Shown here: positions 45,904 through 55,319 of the stretch, in pieces
How the letters are laid out: each line of letters starts with the position of its first letter
Numbering within the stretch: position 1 is the stretch's first letter
Source: Rudaea sp. 3F27F6
Lineage (GTDB): Bacteria > Pseudomonadota > Gammaproteobacteria > Xanthomonadales > Rhodanobacteraceae
Length of the DNA stretch: 64,000 nucleotides
NCBI RefSeq assembly: GCF_005503555.1
Contig: NZ_SCNG01000004.1
Coordinates: 310,001-374,000 of the forward strand
Direction of reading: 5' to 3'
The notes under the pieces: model-generated
Seen by the model: only the letters and a program-made list of their open reading frames with translations
The model's database searches: none
Told to the model about the DNA's origin: nothing
Program-made: the position numbers and the translations under genes

Positions 45904-46289
45904 TCCTGGTCCTCCAGCAGTTCACCGAGCCGGCGCAAGATCGGTTCGGACGGCAGTTCCAACTCGCGCGCCTGGCGGGCGAGCTCGCGCAGATGCAGGT
46001 CGATCAGTTGCATGCGTTTGTCTTCGGGCTGAATGCGGCGATGCGTGGCGGCGACCGCCATGCCCTTGCCGCGCAGGCGTTCGAGCGCGCCCTCGCTTTC
46101 GAGCAAGCTGTAGGCGCGCGAGACCGTCATCGGATTGATCGCGTGCTGCCCGGCGACGTCGCGCACCGACGGCAGCAGATCGCCCGGCGCCAGTTGCCCG
46201 CTCGCGATCATGCGCCGCAGCTGGCCGACGATCTGGCGATAGATCGGCTCGGGTGCCGCGGGCTGAATGAGGAGCAGAGAGGCGTCCAT
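45900..46289 (-). CDS. GntR-family (YtrA-like) transcriptional regulator
   Basis: The protein has 129 residues from ATG 46289. The N-terminal GntR winged helix (PIYRQIVGQLRRMIASGQLA, SVRDVAGQHAINPMTVSRAY) is followed by a short helical C-terminal part without an effector domain, as in YtrA. YtrA proteins repress ABC-exporter operons and themselves. A 38-bp perfect palindrome covers the start region. An in-frame ATG in the other palindrome arm (46313) gives 8 more residues (MCINILIH). There is no clear ribosome site for either, so leaderless translation is possible. Confidence 0.9.
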   Translation of the reverse strand: MDASLLLIQPAAPEPIYRQIVGQLRRMIASGQLAPGDLLPSVRDVAGQHAINPMTVSRAYSLLESEGALERLRGKGMAVAATHRRIQPEDKRMQLIDLHLRELARQARELELPSEPILRRLGELLEDQE

Positions 46290-46319
46290 GTGTATCAATA
46301 TATTGATACACATGGACGC
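46282..46319. promoter_or_regulatory. Perfect 38-bp palindromic operator over the GntR start codon
   Basis: The left half GCGTCCATGTGTATCAATA (46282-46300) is exactly complementary to the right half TATTGATACACATGGACGC (46301-46319). The core TGTATCAATATATTGATACA is AT-rich in a GC-rich genome. The site overlaps the regulator's start codon, which suits an autoregulatory YtrA-type operator. Confidence 0.8.
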
Positions 46320-46427
46320 TGTCAATCACGGCATGACGCGCGGCGCCGGGCCTGGCGTCCCTACGCGCTCCGGCGGCCGCATGACGGCGCTGCTTGGCGC
46401 TGCCCTTTCCTAAACATCTTGAGGCCC

Positions 46428-46433
46428 TACAAT
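46428..46433 (+). promoter_or_regulatory. TACAAT -10 element before argS
   Basis: TACAAT in the context GCCCTACAATACGCAGC ends 29 bases before the GTG start of argS. No clear -35 is seen. Confidence 0.5.
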
Positions 46434-46462
46434 ACGCAGCGTTCCTAAAAATACTGCCCTTT

Positions 46463-48151
46463 GTGAAAGAACAATTACGCTCCCTGATCGAGCAGGCGCT
46501 GGACGGCCTGCGCAAGGCCGGCACACTGCCGGCCGACGCCGTTGCCGCCTTCGTTCTCGAACGCACCAAGAGCCGCGAGCACGGCGATTTCGCCACGAAC
46601 GCGGCCATGGCCCTGGCCAAGCCCGCGCGCAGCAATCCGCGCGCGCTCGCGCAGGCGCTCGTCGCCGCTTTGCCGCAAAGTACACTTTTGCAGAAAGTGG
46701 AGATCGCCGGGCCCGGTTTCATCAATTTCTTCCTGAGCCCGGCTGCGTATCACGAAGAAGTGAAGCAAGTGCTTGCGGCGGGTGCGCAGTACGGCCGCAG
46801 CACGATCGGCGGCAATAAGAAAACCCAGATCGAGTTCGTCTCGGCCAATCCGACCGGACCGCTGCACATCGGCCACGGCCGCGGCGCCGTGGTCGGCGAC
46901 TGCCTCGCGCGCGTGCTCGCGGCGACCGGTTCCGACGTCGGCCGCGAGTTCTACTACAACGACGCCGGCGCGCAGATCGACAACCTCGCCAAGTCAGTGC
47001 AGGCGCGCTGCCTCGGCATTGACGTCGATGATCCGCGCTGGCCGGCCGACGGCTACCGTGGCGACTACATCAAGGACGTCGCGCGCGCCTTTCTCGCGGG
47101 CGACGTCGCGCACGCGGACGGGCGCGACGTGCAGGCGAGCGGCGACGCGAACGATCTCGACGCGATCCGCCGCTTCGCCGTGGCCTATCTGCGCCACGAA
47201 CAGGATCTCGATCTGCAAGCATTCGGCGTTGCGCCGTTCGACACCTACTATCTCGAATCCTCGCTCTACACCGACGGCCTCGTCGAGAAGACTGCGAGCG
47301 AACTCATCGCGCACGGGCATACTTTCGAGCAGGACGGCGCGCTCTGGCTGCGCACCACCGACTACGGCGACGACAAGGACAGGGTCATGCGCAAGTCAGA
47401 CGGCAGCTACACCTACTTCCTGCCCGATGTCGCCTATCACGTGACCAAATGGAAGCGCGGCTACCAGCGCGTGATCAACGAGCACGGCAGCGACCATCAT
47501 TCGACCCTGATGCGCGTGAAGGCGGGCCTGCAGGCTCTCGACATGGGCATCCCGAAGGGCTGGCCCGAATACGTGCTGCACCAGATGGTGACAGTGATGC
47601 GCGATGGGCAAGAGGTAAAACTTGGCAAGCGCGCAGGTGGCTACGTCACTCTACGCGACCTGATCGACGAGGTCGGCCGCGACGCGACGCGCTATTTTTT
47701 GATCGCGCGCAAATCCGACTCGCAGATGGTGTTCGACATCGATCTCGCACGCTCGCAGTCGAACGACAATCCGGTCTACTACATCCAGTATGCGCATGCG
47801 CGCGTATGCAGCGTGCTGCGCCAGCTCGACGAGCGCGGAATCCAATGGGATCGTGCAAACGGCTTGGCCAAGCTCGACAAGCTCGGCAGCGAGCACGAAG
47901 CCGCGCTCATGGCCGAGATTTCGCGCTACCCGGAAGTGGTCGAGGCGGCGGCGTTGAATCTCGAACCGCATCTGATCGCGAGTTATCTGCGCGAGCTTGC
48001 CTACGCACTGCATACCTATTACAACGCGCATCAATTCATCGTCGAAGATGTCGACGTGCGCGACGCGCGCATCGCTCTCGCCGTCGCCGCGCGCCAGGCG
48101 CTCGCCAACGGACTCGACTTGCTGGGCGTCTCCGCCCCGGAGCAGATGTAA
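46463..48151 (+). CDS. argS: Arginyl-tRNA synthetase
   Basis: The protein has 562 residues, the usual length, with a GTG start at 46463 ([20 protein letters not shown]); the open frame upstream includes the promoter and is not translated. Class I signature HIGH is in [16 protein letters not shown]. The KMSKS-equivalent is the relaxed VKLGKRAGG. The C-terminal anticodon-binding domain has '[20 protein letters not shown]'. It is overlapped by 1 base (TAATG) with a SPOR-domain gene. An AT-rich patch (ACACTTTTGCAG) lies at about 46682. Confidence 0.96.
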   Translation: MKEQLRSLIEQALDGLRKAGTLPADAVAAFVLERTKSREHGDFATNAAMALAKPARSNPRALAQALVAALPQSTLLQKVEIAGPGFINFFLSPAAYHEEVKQVLAAGAQYGRSTIGGNKKTQIEFVSANPTGPLHIGHGRGAVVGDCLARVLAATGSDVGREFYYNDAGAQIDNLAKSVQARCLGIDVDDPRWPADGYRGDYIKDVARAFLAGDVAHADGRDVQASGDANDLDAIRRFAVAYLRHEQDLDLQAFGVAPFDTYYLESSLYTDGLVEKTASELIAHGHTFEQDGALWLRTTDYGDDKDRVMRKSDGSYTYFLPDVAYHVTKWKRGYQRVINEHGSDHHSTLMRVKAGLQALDMGIPKGWPEYVLHQMVTVMRDGQEVKLGKRAGGYVTLRDLIDEVGRDATRYFLIARKSDSQMVFDIDLARSQSNDNPVYYIQYAHARVCSVLRQLDERGIQWDRANGLAKLDKLGSEHEAALMAEISRYPEVVEAAALNLEPHLIASYLRELAYALHTYYNAHQFIVEDVDVRDARIALAVAARQALANGLDLLGVSAPEQM

Positions 48152-48810
48152 TGGCAAAACGGAATTCGCAAGCGCAGCGCAACGGCGACCGCCGGCAGAC
48201 GCCCGCGTGGGCGATGGTGCTGCTCGGCGCCCTGCTCGGCGTGGTCGGCTCGCTCGCCGTGCTCTATGGCGGCAAGATACCGACGCTGCGCGGCGGCAAG
48301 AACCTGCCGCAGCCGAATCCCGAAGCGGTCGCGCCGAAGGAATCGGAGAAAGCCATTGCCGAGGAAACGGCCAAGGCGCAGCCGCCCGCGCCGCCGAAGA
48401 GCAACTACGATTTCTATTCGGTGCTGCCGGAAAAAGAAGTGGTGATTCCCGATTCGGAACTGTCCGCCAAGGCCAAGGCGGAACAGGCGCGCGCCAAGCA
48501 GCAGGCGCAGGCGAACGCGGCGAACAACGGCACTGCGACGACGCCGTCGACAACCCCGCCGCCGGCCGCGGGCGGTGGACGCTACATGCTGCAGGTCACC
48601 GCGACCAGCGACGCAAGCGCCGCCGAGGCGCTGAAGGCCAAGCTCGCGATGCTCGGTTTCACCGCCAAGGTCTACACGAGCACCACCGACGGCAAAACCC
48701 TGCACCGCGTGCGCCTCGGGCCGTTTGCGACTGCGAGCGAAACCGAAACGTCCAAGCGCGCCCTGGCCGAAAGCAGCATCAGCGCGATTCCGGTCAAAGA
48801 AGCAAACTGA
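48151..48810 (+). CDS. SPOR-domain membrane protein (FtsN-like)
   Basis: The protein has 219 residues. The start is basic and cytoplasmic ([17 protein letters not shown]), followed by one membrane helix (WAMVLLGALLGVVGSLAVLY), a long periplasmic linker (about 45-145) with an FtsN-like YDFYSVLPEKEVVIP segment, and a C-terminal SPOR domain (about 148-219, RYMLQVTATSDASAAEALKA). SPOR domains bind denuded glycan strands at the septum. It is coupled to argS by the TAATG overlap, the arrangement usual for argS-SPOR in gammaproteobacteria. Confidence 0.92.
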   Translation: MAKRNSQAQRNGDRRQTPAWAMVLLGALLGVVGSLAVLYGGKIPTLRGGKNLPQPNPEAVAPKESEKAIAEETAKAQPPAPPKSNYDFYSVLPEKEVVIPDSELSAKAKAEQARAKQQAQANAANNGTATTPSTTPPPAAGGGRYMLQVTATSDASAAEALKAKLAMLGFTAKVYTSTTDGKTLHRVRLGPFATASETETSKRALAESSISAIPVKEAN

Positions 48811-48930
48811 GTGCAGGATGCACTCATCCCGTGCAGGCCATGGATGGCCGATGACACGGGATCCAGCTCGCCATCCCGTGCGCGCTTCACCCCGACCTCG
48901 CACAGAATGTGCGATAAGCCGGGACTCGGC
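48808..48930. repeat. Cluster of nested hairpins after the SPOR gene
   Basis: TGAGTGCA-GGA-TGCACTCA (48808-48826) begins at the SPOR stop codon. ATCCCGTG (48826-48833) pairs with CACGGGAT (48855-48862) around GGCCAT-GG-ATGGCC (48836-48849). A further ATCCCGTGC copy follows. The GGA/ATCC-type loops resemble those of the element at 34345-35050. There is no gene here; it may end the transcript. Confidence 0.65.
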
Positions 48931-48944
48931 TCTTCAATAAAGCT

Positions 48945-50228
48945 TCAGCCCGCCGCTGCCTTGAACGCCGCGCGCGCCGCATCGAGCGTATCGGCGATGT
49001 CCTGCTCGCTGTGTGCGGTCGAAATGAATCCGGCTTCGAACGCCGACGGCGCGAGATAAACGCCGCGATCGAGCATGGCGTGGAAGAAGCGGTTGAACGC
49101 CGCGACGTCGCAGGCCGTGGCCTGGGCGAAGGTTTCCACCTTCTCGGCGCTGAAGAACAGGCCGAACATGCCGCAGACGCGGTTGACGCTGAACGGCACG
49201 CCGGCTTCGCGCGCGACGGCAACGAGGCCGTCGGTGAGCAGAATCGTCTTGCGTTCGAGTTCGGCGTAGAAGCCCGGCGCCTGGATCACTTCGAGCATCG
49301 CAAGCCCAGCCGCCATCGCGATCGGATTGCCCGACAAGGTGCCGGCCTGATACACCGGACCCGACGGCGCGATCTTTTCCATGATCTCGCGCTTGCCGCC
49401 GTACGCGCCGACCGGCATGCCGCCACCGATGATTTTTCCGAAGGTGGAAAGATCGGGCGTGACGCCGTACAGCGCCTGCGCACCGCCGAGGGCGACGCGG
49501 AAACCGGTCATCACTTCGTCGATAATGAGCAGCACGCCGTATTGCGTGCACAACTCGCGCAGTCCCTGCAGGTAGCCCGGCCGCGGCGGTATGCAGTTCA
49601 TATTGCCGGCAACGGGTTCGATGATCAGGCCGGCGATTTCTTCGCCGGCCTCGGCGAACAGCGCCTTCGCCGCGTCGAGATCGTTGTACGGCAGGGTCAG
49701 GGTCAGATCGGCCAGCACCTTCGGCACGCCCGGCGAGGTCGGCACGCCGAAGGTCAACGCACCCGAGCCCGCCTTGACCAGGAACGAATCGGCGTGACCG
49801 TGATAGCAGCCCTCGAATTTGACGATCTTGTCGCGCCCGGTCGCGCCGCGCGCAAGCCGGATCGCCGACATCGTCGCCTCGGTGCCGGAATTGACCATGC
49901 GCAACACTTCGACCGAAGGCACCAGGCGCGTGATCTCCTCGGCCATGCGCACTTCCGCGGGACACGGCGTACCGAACGACAGGCCCGCGCGCGCGGCCTC
50001 GACGACTGCCGTGCGCACCTTGGGATGGTTGTGGCCGGCGACCATCGGCCCCCACGAGCCGACGTAGTCGATGTAGCGCTTGCCGTCGGCGTCCCAGAGA
50101 TAGGCGCCGTCAGCGTGATCGGTGAAGAACGGTTCGCCGCCGACCGACTTGAACGCACGCACGGGCGAATTGACGCCGCCGGGCATAAGAGGTTGGGCGC
50201 GCTGGAACCAATCGTGATTCGTGGTCAT
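48945..50228 (-). CDS. hemL: Glutamate-1-semialdehyde 2,1-aminomutase
   Basis: The protein has 427 residues, full length. This PLP enzyme makes 5-aminolevulinate in the C5 haem pathway. Landmarks are [63 protein letters not shown] (PLP Asp) and [17 protein letters not shown] with the Schiff-base Lys. It is in the same direction as thiE, 116 bases downstream of it. Confidence 0.97.
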   Translation of the reverse strand: MTTNHDWFQRAQPLMPGGVNSPVRAFKSVGGEPFFTDHADGAYLWDADGKRYIDYVGSWGPMVAGHNHPKVRTAVVEAARAGLSFGTPCPAEVRMAEEITRLVPSVEVLRMVNSGTEATMSAIRLARGATGRDKIVKFEGCYHGHADSFLVKAGSGALTFGVPTSPGVPKVLADLTLTLPYNDLDAAKALFAEAGEEIAGLIIEPVAGNMNCIPPRPGYLQGLRELCTQYGVLLIIDEVMTGFRVALGGAQALYGVTPDLSTFGKIIGGGMPVGAYGGKREIMEKIAPSGPVYQAGTLSGNPIAMAAGLAMLEVIQAPGFYAELERKTILLTDGLVAVAREAGVPFSVNRVCGMFGLFFSAEKVETFAQATACDVAAFNRFFHAMLDRGVYLAPSAFEAGFISTAHSEQDIADTLDAARAAFKAAAG

Positions 50229-50344
50229 AGGTAAGGTCTCAAAAATATTTGTGTTTATGCGGGTTTCGCGCAGAAGCGCAAATCATTGCGCCCTGCTTTT
50301 TCCACCGCGTGCCGAACAACAGCCGGGCGCGATCAATCGCGTCG

Positions 50345-50992
50345 CTATGGCCTGCGCTCGGCTTCGCCATCCGCCGGCAAAAAGAACTTTTTATACTTTT
50401 GCGCGGCGGCATAGGGATCGGCCGCGCCGAACACGCCGGAGATAACGGCGAGGTAGTCGGCGCCGGCTTCCACGAGCGGCTGCGCATTGTCGGGCGTGAT
50501 GCCGCCGATTGCCACCAGCGGCAGGCCGAACACCTTCGCCTCGCGCAACAGGGTCGGCACAGCGCGGCGCGCGCTCGGCTTGGTCGGCGAAGGGAAAAAC
50601 GCGCCGAAGGCGAGGTAGTCCGCGCCGGCTGCGGCCATTTGTCGCGCCCGCTCGATCGAGTCGTAGCAGGACACGCCGATCAGCGCACCCGCGCCAAGGC
50701 GCAGGCGTGCGTCGGCGATGTCCGCGTCGTCTTCGCCGAGGTGCACGCCCGCCGCGGCCACAGCCGCTGCGAGATCCACGTCGTCGTTGACGATCAGCGC
50801 CGCAGCGTGGCGCGCGCAGAGCTCGCGCAAGGCCCGCGCCTCGCGCAGGCGGCGGTCGCCGTCCGCGGTTTTGTCGCGGTACTGCAGCAGCACCGCACCG
50901 CCGCGCAGAGCGGCTTCGGCGGCGGCAAGAAGATCGGCGCGCGGGCCGTCTGTGATCGCGTAGAGGCCGGGTCGGCTCAGGCTTGGGTGCAT
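50345..50992 (-). CDS. thiE: Thiamine-phosphate synthase
   Basis: The protein has 215 residues. It joins HMP-PP and THZ-P in thiamine synthesis. Motifs are [61 protein letters not shown] and [20 protein letters not shown]. The last ten codons include an AT-rich patch (TTATACTTTTG on the plus strand at 50391). It is divergent from the rubredoxin gene. Confidence 0.95.
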   Translation of the reverse strand: MHPSLSRPGLYAITDGPRADLLAAAEAALRGGAVLLQYRDKTADGDRRLREARALRELCARHAAALIVNDDVDLAAAVAAAGVHLGEDDADIADARLRLGAGALIGVSCYDSIERARQMAAAGADYLAFGAFFPSPTKPSARRAVPTLLREAKVFGLPLVAIGGITPDNAQPLVEAGADYLAVISGVFGAADPYAAAQKYKKFFLPADGEAERRP

Positions 50993-51106
50993 GTGCCCGA
51001 GTGTACCGGTAAAATCGGCGAATATTTTGCGCCCGCAAGCGGGCGCGAAGATCGTACAACGGCCTCTCCCGGCCGCACTCTTTCCTCAAAAACTTTGATT
51101 CCGACC

Positions 51107-51307
51107 ATGAACGCTACCGCCCCTCAGGCCGACGACACTCCTTTCCGCAAATTCATGTGCGTGGTCTGCGGATGGATCTACGACGAAGCGGAAGGCTGGC
51201 CCGACGACGGCATCGAGCCGGGCACACGCTGGGAAGACATTCCGGAAACCTGGACCTGCCCCGACTGCGGCGTGACCAAGGCGGATTTCGAGATGATGGA
51301 GATTTAA
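51107..51307 (+). CDS. Rubredoxin
   Basis: The protein has 66 residues, cytosolic. The single Fe(Cys)4 site is formed by CVVCG (in [20 protein letters not shown]) and CPDCG ([18 protein letters not shown]). It carries one electron between flavoproteins and oxidases or hydroxylases. The ATG at 51107 fits the family length. It is divergent from thiE and followed by a hairpin. Confidence 0.96.
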   Translation: MNATAPQADDTPFRKFMCVVCGWIYDEAEGWPDDGIEPGTRWEDIPETWTCPDCGVTKADFEMMEI

Positions 51308-51320
51308 GCGCTGACGGCTG

Positions 51321-51339
51321 AGGGCCGTGCTTCGGCCCT
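51321..51339. terminator. Hairpin after rubredoxin
   Basis: AGGGCCG (51321-51327), loop TGCTT, CGGCCCT (51333-51339) lies between the convergent rubredoxin and membrane-peptidase genes. The U-tract is poor. Confidence 0.6.
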
Positions 51340-52133
51340 TAACCCTCATCCCTCGCCCAGTCCATGTGCCGCGCGGACAGATAGGCGACGCAAAGCGGAA
51401 ACAACAGATAGCGCGAAGTGATCGAAAGTATCTGGGAAACCAGGCCATAGGAGCCGCCGATCCCATCGCCACCGAAGAAAGAGAAATACCAGAACCCGGT
51501 AAACGCGATCAGGACAGCGAGATTCACCGCCGAACCCGCTGCAATTTGCCGATAAACTGCGGGAAACATCCGGGTCAGGAAATGGCCCGTGATAAAGATC
51601 GACGGAATCATCACGAACGGAAACAAAACCAAGGTTGAGATGCCGAAACCGTTCGCGGCGAGAGCTATATCGGCGTGGGTCGTGATGGCCCGGATTGGCA
51701 CGTAGCTCCATACGTTGGCGGCGCACATAAGCGATAGCCAGTAGAGAAACATCAGCCAATAACGCTGTGAACTCATCCAGGGCATCGAAGCCAGCATATA
51801 GACGGCAAAGTAGAGCGCGCCGTTGCCCAAGAACGGCCCGGACAAAGCGATGACCGCCACAGCCACCCCGTGTCCGCTCGCGAAGATCGGCGTGTAGTCG
51901 ACGTTGTCGGACACATCGCCGAGGAAGAGGATGTTGTAGACCGTTGCCGGGCCATAGTCGATGCCGAATGGCCTTTGCATCCACCCCAGCGACCAAGCCA
52001 TCACGGAATGAGCGTACTCGTGAGTCAGATAAGCAACATCATGAGCCACGAGCGCCAAGAGAGATGTCGCCAAAACGAACGCGAAGCTTCGCCAGACCTC
52101 CGCGCGCGCCTTCCATTCCGGAACACCGTCCAT
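51339..52133 (-). CDS. Polytopic membrane protein with HEXXH motif (M50-like)
   Basis: The protein has about 264 residues with six to seven membrane helices. Near the end of helix 1 lies a zinc-protease motif His-Glu-x2-His in YLTHEYAHSVMAW, as in M50 intramembrane metalloproteases; a second ligand motif is not obvious. I chose ATG 52133 because GAAGGG lies 9 bases upstream; ATG 52142 and GTG 52196 are alternatives. Codon use has visibly more A/T at third positions than neighbours (ATA, AAA, GGA codons), so recent transfer is possible. No family is assigned with confidence. Confidence 0.7.
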   Translation of the reverse strand: MDGVPEWKARAEVWRSFAFVLATSLLALVAHDVAYLTHEYAHSVMAWSLGWMQRPFGIDYGPATVYNILFLGDVSDNVDYTPIFASGHGVAVAVIALSGPFLGNGALYFAVYMLASMPWMSSQRYWLMFLYWLSLMCAANVWSYVPIRAITTHADIALAANGFGISTLVLFPFVMIPSIFITGHFLTRMFPAVYRQIAAGSAVNLAVLIAFTGFWYFSFFGGDGIGGSYGLVSQILSITSRYLLFPLCVAYLSARHMDWARDEG

Positions 52134-52214
52134 CGGTGCCATCCCTTCAAACGATTGGATTGCAAATATAGCGAGACCCGGACCTACCGCAACCACGATG
52201 TAGCCGAGGTGATT

Positions 52215-52589
52215 TCAGAACGAGTTAGATCGGTGGACTAGAGCGCCTGCTCCTGGCCCACGCGACGCTCTGGGCTTTCCCCGCGCATTCCGGATTCGAG
52301 CCTTTACTGCAGCCGATTCGTCCCTCAATCCCAGCGCGAAGATCGCGCTCACTTCGCCTTCGAATTCCGGAAATTGGTGCGCGAGCGTCGCCAATCCACC
52401 ATACGCCCAAGCCCGAACGAATTTGTTCGGGTGCGAGAGATCGCGCATCAGCAAGCGATGAAGCACCTCTTTCCGGCCCCCGGGAATTTCGACCGCGGGC
52501 AGTTTTTGCAGCAGCTTCACATGAAGTTGCCAAGTCGCGGGTGCGGCCAAGGCATGCAACAACTCGTCGGCTCCGCCGACAATCTCCAC
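52215..52589 (-). CDS. Small HEAT-repeat-like protein, possibly truncated
   Basis: The protein has 124 residues from a GTG at 52589 with GGAG 8 bases upstream. The middle reads like two HEAT-type helical hairpins (LHVKLLQKLPAVEIPGGRKE, SHPNKFVRAWAYGGLATLAH, EGEVSAIFALGLRDESAAVK). The last 25 residues (KPRASRGPGAGALVHRSNSF) look like read-through after a frameshift. It begins 24 bases after the SirB1 stop and is probably on its transcript. Function unknown. Confidence 0.5.
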   Translation of the reverse strand: MEIVGGADELLHALAAPATWQLHVKLLQKLPAVEIPGGRKEVLHRLLMRDLSHPNKFVRAWAYGGLATLAHQFPEFEGEVSAIFALGLRDESAAVKARIRNARGKPRASRGPGAGALVHRSNSF

Positions 52590-52612
52590 CGCATCCGCTC
52601 CACGAGCGGAAT

Positions 52613-53449
52613 TCAATTCAGGCGCGGCAGATTCGTGCCAATCTCGGCGAGCTGCAGCGAAACCGTGTCGGCGTCCTCGGCCTGCGGCATCAGCGCGAGA
52701 TAGCGGCGCAGATCCTCGCTCGCCGCGCGCACATGGCCGAGCTTGAGATAGAACTGGCCGCGATCGCGATACTCGCCCGGCTGGTGCGAGTCGAGCGTGA
52801 GCAGGCGGTCGCAGCAACGCAGCGCCTTGTCCCACTGCTCGCGCTCGGCGTAGACGCCTTTCAGGTTGCGCAACATGCGCGTGAGGATCGCGCGATGGCT
52901 TGCCGGTTCGAGCATGCGCGCAAGGCGCGCGTCGTCGATGTCGTGGGTGTCGAGATGCGTGCGCGCGCGGCGGCGCAGCTCGGCCGCATCGAGCGAACGT
53001 CCCTTCTGGAACGGATCGAGCACGACGATGCCTTCGTCGAGCGGCAAGCGCACGAGGAAATGTCCCGGAAACGAGACGCCTTCGAGCGGCACGTCGAGCC
53101 GGCGCGCGAGTTCGATCTGCACGACGGCAAGCGAGATCGGATTGCCGAGGCGCCGATCGAGTACATCGTTGAGATAGCTGTTGCGCGGATCGTAATAGTC
53201 CTGTTCGTTGCCCGAGAAACCGAGCTCGTCGAACAGAAAACCATTCAGCGTGCGCAGTTGCGTCGCCGCGGTTTCGGTCGGGTCGAGGATTTTGCGCAGG
53301 CGCTCGCCGTAATCGCGCAGTTGGGACTCGTAGTCGGCCGAGGCCAGCTCGGGATATTCGTCCTTGGCGATCAGCAGGGCCGACGAAAACAGGGGGATGT
53401 CTTCGTCTTTGGCACCGCGCAGAGCGATCCAGGAATTGTCGCTGTGCAT
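52613..53449 (-). CDS. SirB1 family protein (transglutaminase-like + TPR)
   Basis: The protein has 278 residues. The N-terminal transglutaminase-like SirB1 domain carries FNDELGFSGN-type sequence (TLNGFLFDELGFSGNEQDYY, NSYLNDVLDRRLGNPISLAV) and FPGHFLVRLPLDEGIVVLDP. The usual Cys nucleophile is absent, as in many SirB1 proteins. A C-terminal TPR-like pair follows (LKGVYAEREQWDKALRCCDR). The biochemical role is unclear; it is widespread in gammaproteobacteria. Confidence 0.9.
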   Translation of the reverse strand: MHSDNSWIALRGAKDEDIPLFSSALLIAKDEYPELASADYESQLRDYGERLRKILDPTETAATQLRTLNGFLFDELGFSGNEQDYYDPRNSYLNDVLDRRLGNPISLAVVQIELARRLDVPLEGVSFPGHFLVRLPLDEGIVVLDPFQKGRSLDAAELRRRARTHLDTHDIDDARLARMLEPASHRAILTRMLRNLKGVYAEREQWDKALRCCDRLLTLDSHQPGEYRDRGQFYLKLGHVRAASEDLRRYLALMPQAEDADTVSLQLAEIGTNLPRLN

Positions 53450-53679
53450 TTCTTATTCTCCGGGGCGGGAGCTTTGCCCGATATTACGCGAAACATATTG
53501 AATTTGTGCTAACCGTTTCCGCAGTCGAAAAGCGCCGCCGCGGAAGGCCGATTCCGGCGCTTGCGCCGAGGCGATCGCCAACGCCATCGCGTCAGCGAAA
53601 TGCCAGAACGCTGTCACGCCCGCTCCACCCGGCCTTGTTCTACTGCAATCGGAAATAAGGCTGCAGAAGGATGATTGCA

Positions 53680-53913
53680 ATGCGCCAATTCGTGCCGATG
53701 ACCGACGAAATGCTTTACCGCGCAGGCGGACCGCCATGCCGGCTCGTGCCGTATCGTGCGGGGCTGGATTGCTGGCATGCGCTCGGCGAAGACGGTTACT
53801 ACCGCTTCGAAGACGAGTCGCGGAGCGAGCTTCCAGGACGGGAGTTGCGTGAGCGCAGCGAAGCCGCAAACGATGTCGCGGCTATTTCGCCGCAGCGGGC
53901 GCGACCAGTTTGA
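53680..53913 (+). CDS. Small protein of unknown function
   Basis: The protein has 77 residues. AGAAGG lies 9 bases before the ATG at 53680. The first 40 residues (MRQFVPMTDEMLYRAGGPPC, then RLVPYRAGLDCW) look like genuine protein, with two Cys and aromatic residues; the C-terminal part is charged. The 3' end overlaps the opposing glutaminyl cyclase gene by 32 bases. No family named. Confidence 0.5.
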   Translation: MRQFVPMTDEMLYRAGGPPCRLVPYRAGLDCWHALGEDGYYRFEDESRSELPGRELRERSEAANDVAAISPQRARPV

Positions 53914-54673
53914 TCTCGAACAGGTTCGGCCAATACTTGCCGGTGACGAAGAGACGGTCGGTCTTGGCGTCGTAGGCGATGCCGTTGAGCACGTCGACGC
54001 CGGCTGTGTCGCGATCGCTGCGCGAGAGCAGCCCCGAAAGATCGATCCACGCCGCGACCTTGCCCGTCGCCGGATCGATGCGCGCAATGCGGTTGGTCTG
54101 CCACACGTTCGCGTAGATCTGGCCCTTGACCCATTCGAGTTCGTTGAGCTGATCGACCGGCCGCCCCTGTACGGTGACGTTGATCGCGCCGGTCTGTTTC
54201 AGGGTTAGCGGATCGAGCACGCGGATCGTCGAACTGCCGTCGCTGAGCAACAGGTTCTTGTCGTTGCGCGTCATGCCCCAGCCTTCGCCTGGGTAGTTGA
54301 ACTTCTTCTTGAAATCGAACGTGGCGAGATCGAAGACGTAGCCTTCCTGCGTGCGCCAGGTCACGGCGACGAGCTCGTTCTTCCAATCAACGATGCCCTC
54401 GCCGAATACGGCGCTCGGCAGGTCGCGCTGCTGCAACACGCGGCCGGTCTTCAGCTCGACCTTGCGGATCGACGAAGCGCCGTTCATGCCGGTGCTCTCG
54501 TAGAGATAGCCGTCGCGAAACAGCAGCCCCTCGGTAAAGGCGCCGCGATCGTGCGGATAGATGTTGACGACTTCGTAGGAGTAGACCGGAATCTCCGCCG
54601 GCGCCGCCGCCGGTGCGGCTGCAGCCAGTGCGATCGGCGCAACCGCGGCGAGGAGAAGACTGAATATCCTCAT
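53882..54673 (-). CDS. Exported glutaminyl-peptide cyclotransferase (plant-type fold)
   Basis: The protein has 263 residues with a Sec signal ([20 protein letters not shown]). It matches the beta-propeller glutaminyl cyclase family: [60 protein letters not shown] and [20 protein letters not shown]. It converts N-terminal Gln to pyroglutamate on exported peptides. Its ATG overlaps the rpiA stop by 4 bases. Confidence 0.92.
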   Translation of the reverse strand: MRIFSLLLAAVAPIALAAAAPAAAPAEIPVYSYEVVNIYPHDRGAFTEGLLFRDGYLYESTGMNGASSIRKVELKTGRVLQQRDLPSAVFGEGIVDWKNELVAVTWRTQEGYVFDLATFDFKKKFNYPGEGWGMTRNDKNLLLSDGSSTIRVLDPLTLKQTGAINVTVQGRPVDQLNELEWVKGQIYANVWQTNRIARIDPATGKVAAWIDLSGLLSRSDRDTAGVDVLNGIAYDAKTDRLFVTGKYWPNLFEIKLVAPAAAK

Positions 54674-55317
54674 GGCATCCGATCGCCGCCGATCAGCACG
54701 ACGTCGGCACGACGCCGTGCGAACAGACCGACGCAGACCACCCCGACGATCTGATTGATCTCGGCTTCGAGCGCAGGCGGATCGACGATACGCAGGTTGT
54801 GCACGTCGAGAATCACATTGCCGTTGTCGGTGACCACGCCGTCGCGCCATAGCGGCTGGCCGCCGAGCTTGACGAGTTCGCGCGCGACGTAGCTGCGCGC
54901 CATCGGAATCACCTCGACCGGCAGCGGAAACTTGCCGAGCACGTCGACACGCTTGGACGCATCGATCATGCAGACGAATTTCTTCGATGCGGCCGCGACG
55001 ATTTTCTCGCGCGTCAGCGCCGCACCGCCACCCTTGATCAGATTTTTTTGCGGATCGCACTCGTCGGCGCCGTCGATGTACACGCCGAGTTCGCCCGCGG
55101 CATTCAGATCGATCACATCGATGCCGAGCGCCTTGAGCGCCTCGGTCGATCTTTCGGAACTCGACACCGCCGCCTTGATGCGCTCGCGGATCTTGCCGAG
55201 CTCGTCGATGAAGTGCATCACCGTCGAACCCGTGCCGACGCCGACGATACTGCCGTCGTCGACAAATTTGATGGCGGCCTGCGCAGCGAGGCGCTTCTGC
55301 TGTTCCTGCGGACTCAT
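54670..55317 (-). CDS. rpiA: Ribose-5-phosphate isomerase A
   Basis: The protein has 215 residues. It interconverts ribose-5-P and ribulose-5-P in the pentose phosphate pathway. Motifs are [16 protein letters not shown] (phosphate loop), [20 protein letters not shown] (catalytic Asp and Asp/Glu), and [20 protein letters not shown]. The ATG at 55317 follows the EVE-domain gene stop by 2 bases. It is part of the fau-EVE-rpiA-QC operon. Confidence 0.96.
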   Translation of the reverse strand: MSPQEQQKRLAAQAAIKFVDDGSIVGVGTGSTVMHFIDELGKIRERIKAAVSSSERSTEALKALGIDVIDLNAAGELGVYIDGADECDPQKNLIKGGGAALTREKIVAAASKKFVCMIDASKRVDVLGKFPLPVEVIPMARSYVARELVKLGGQPLWRDGVVTDNGNVILDVHNLRIVDPPALEAEINQIVGVVCVGLFARRRADVVLIGGDRMP

Positions 55318-55319
55318 CG

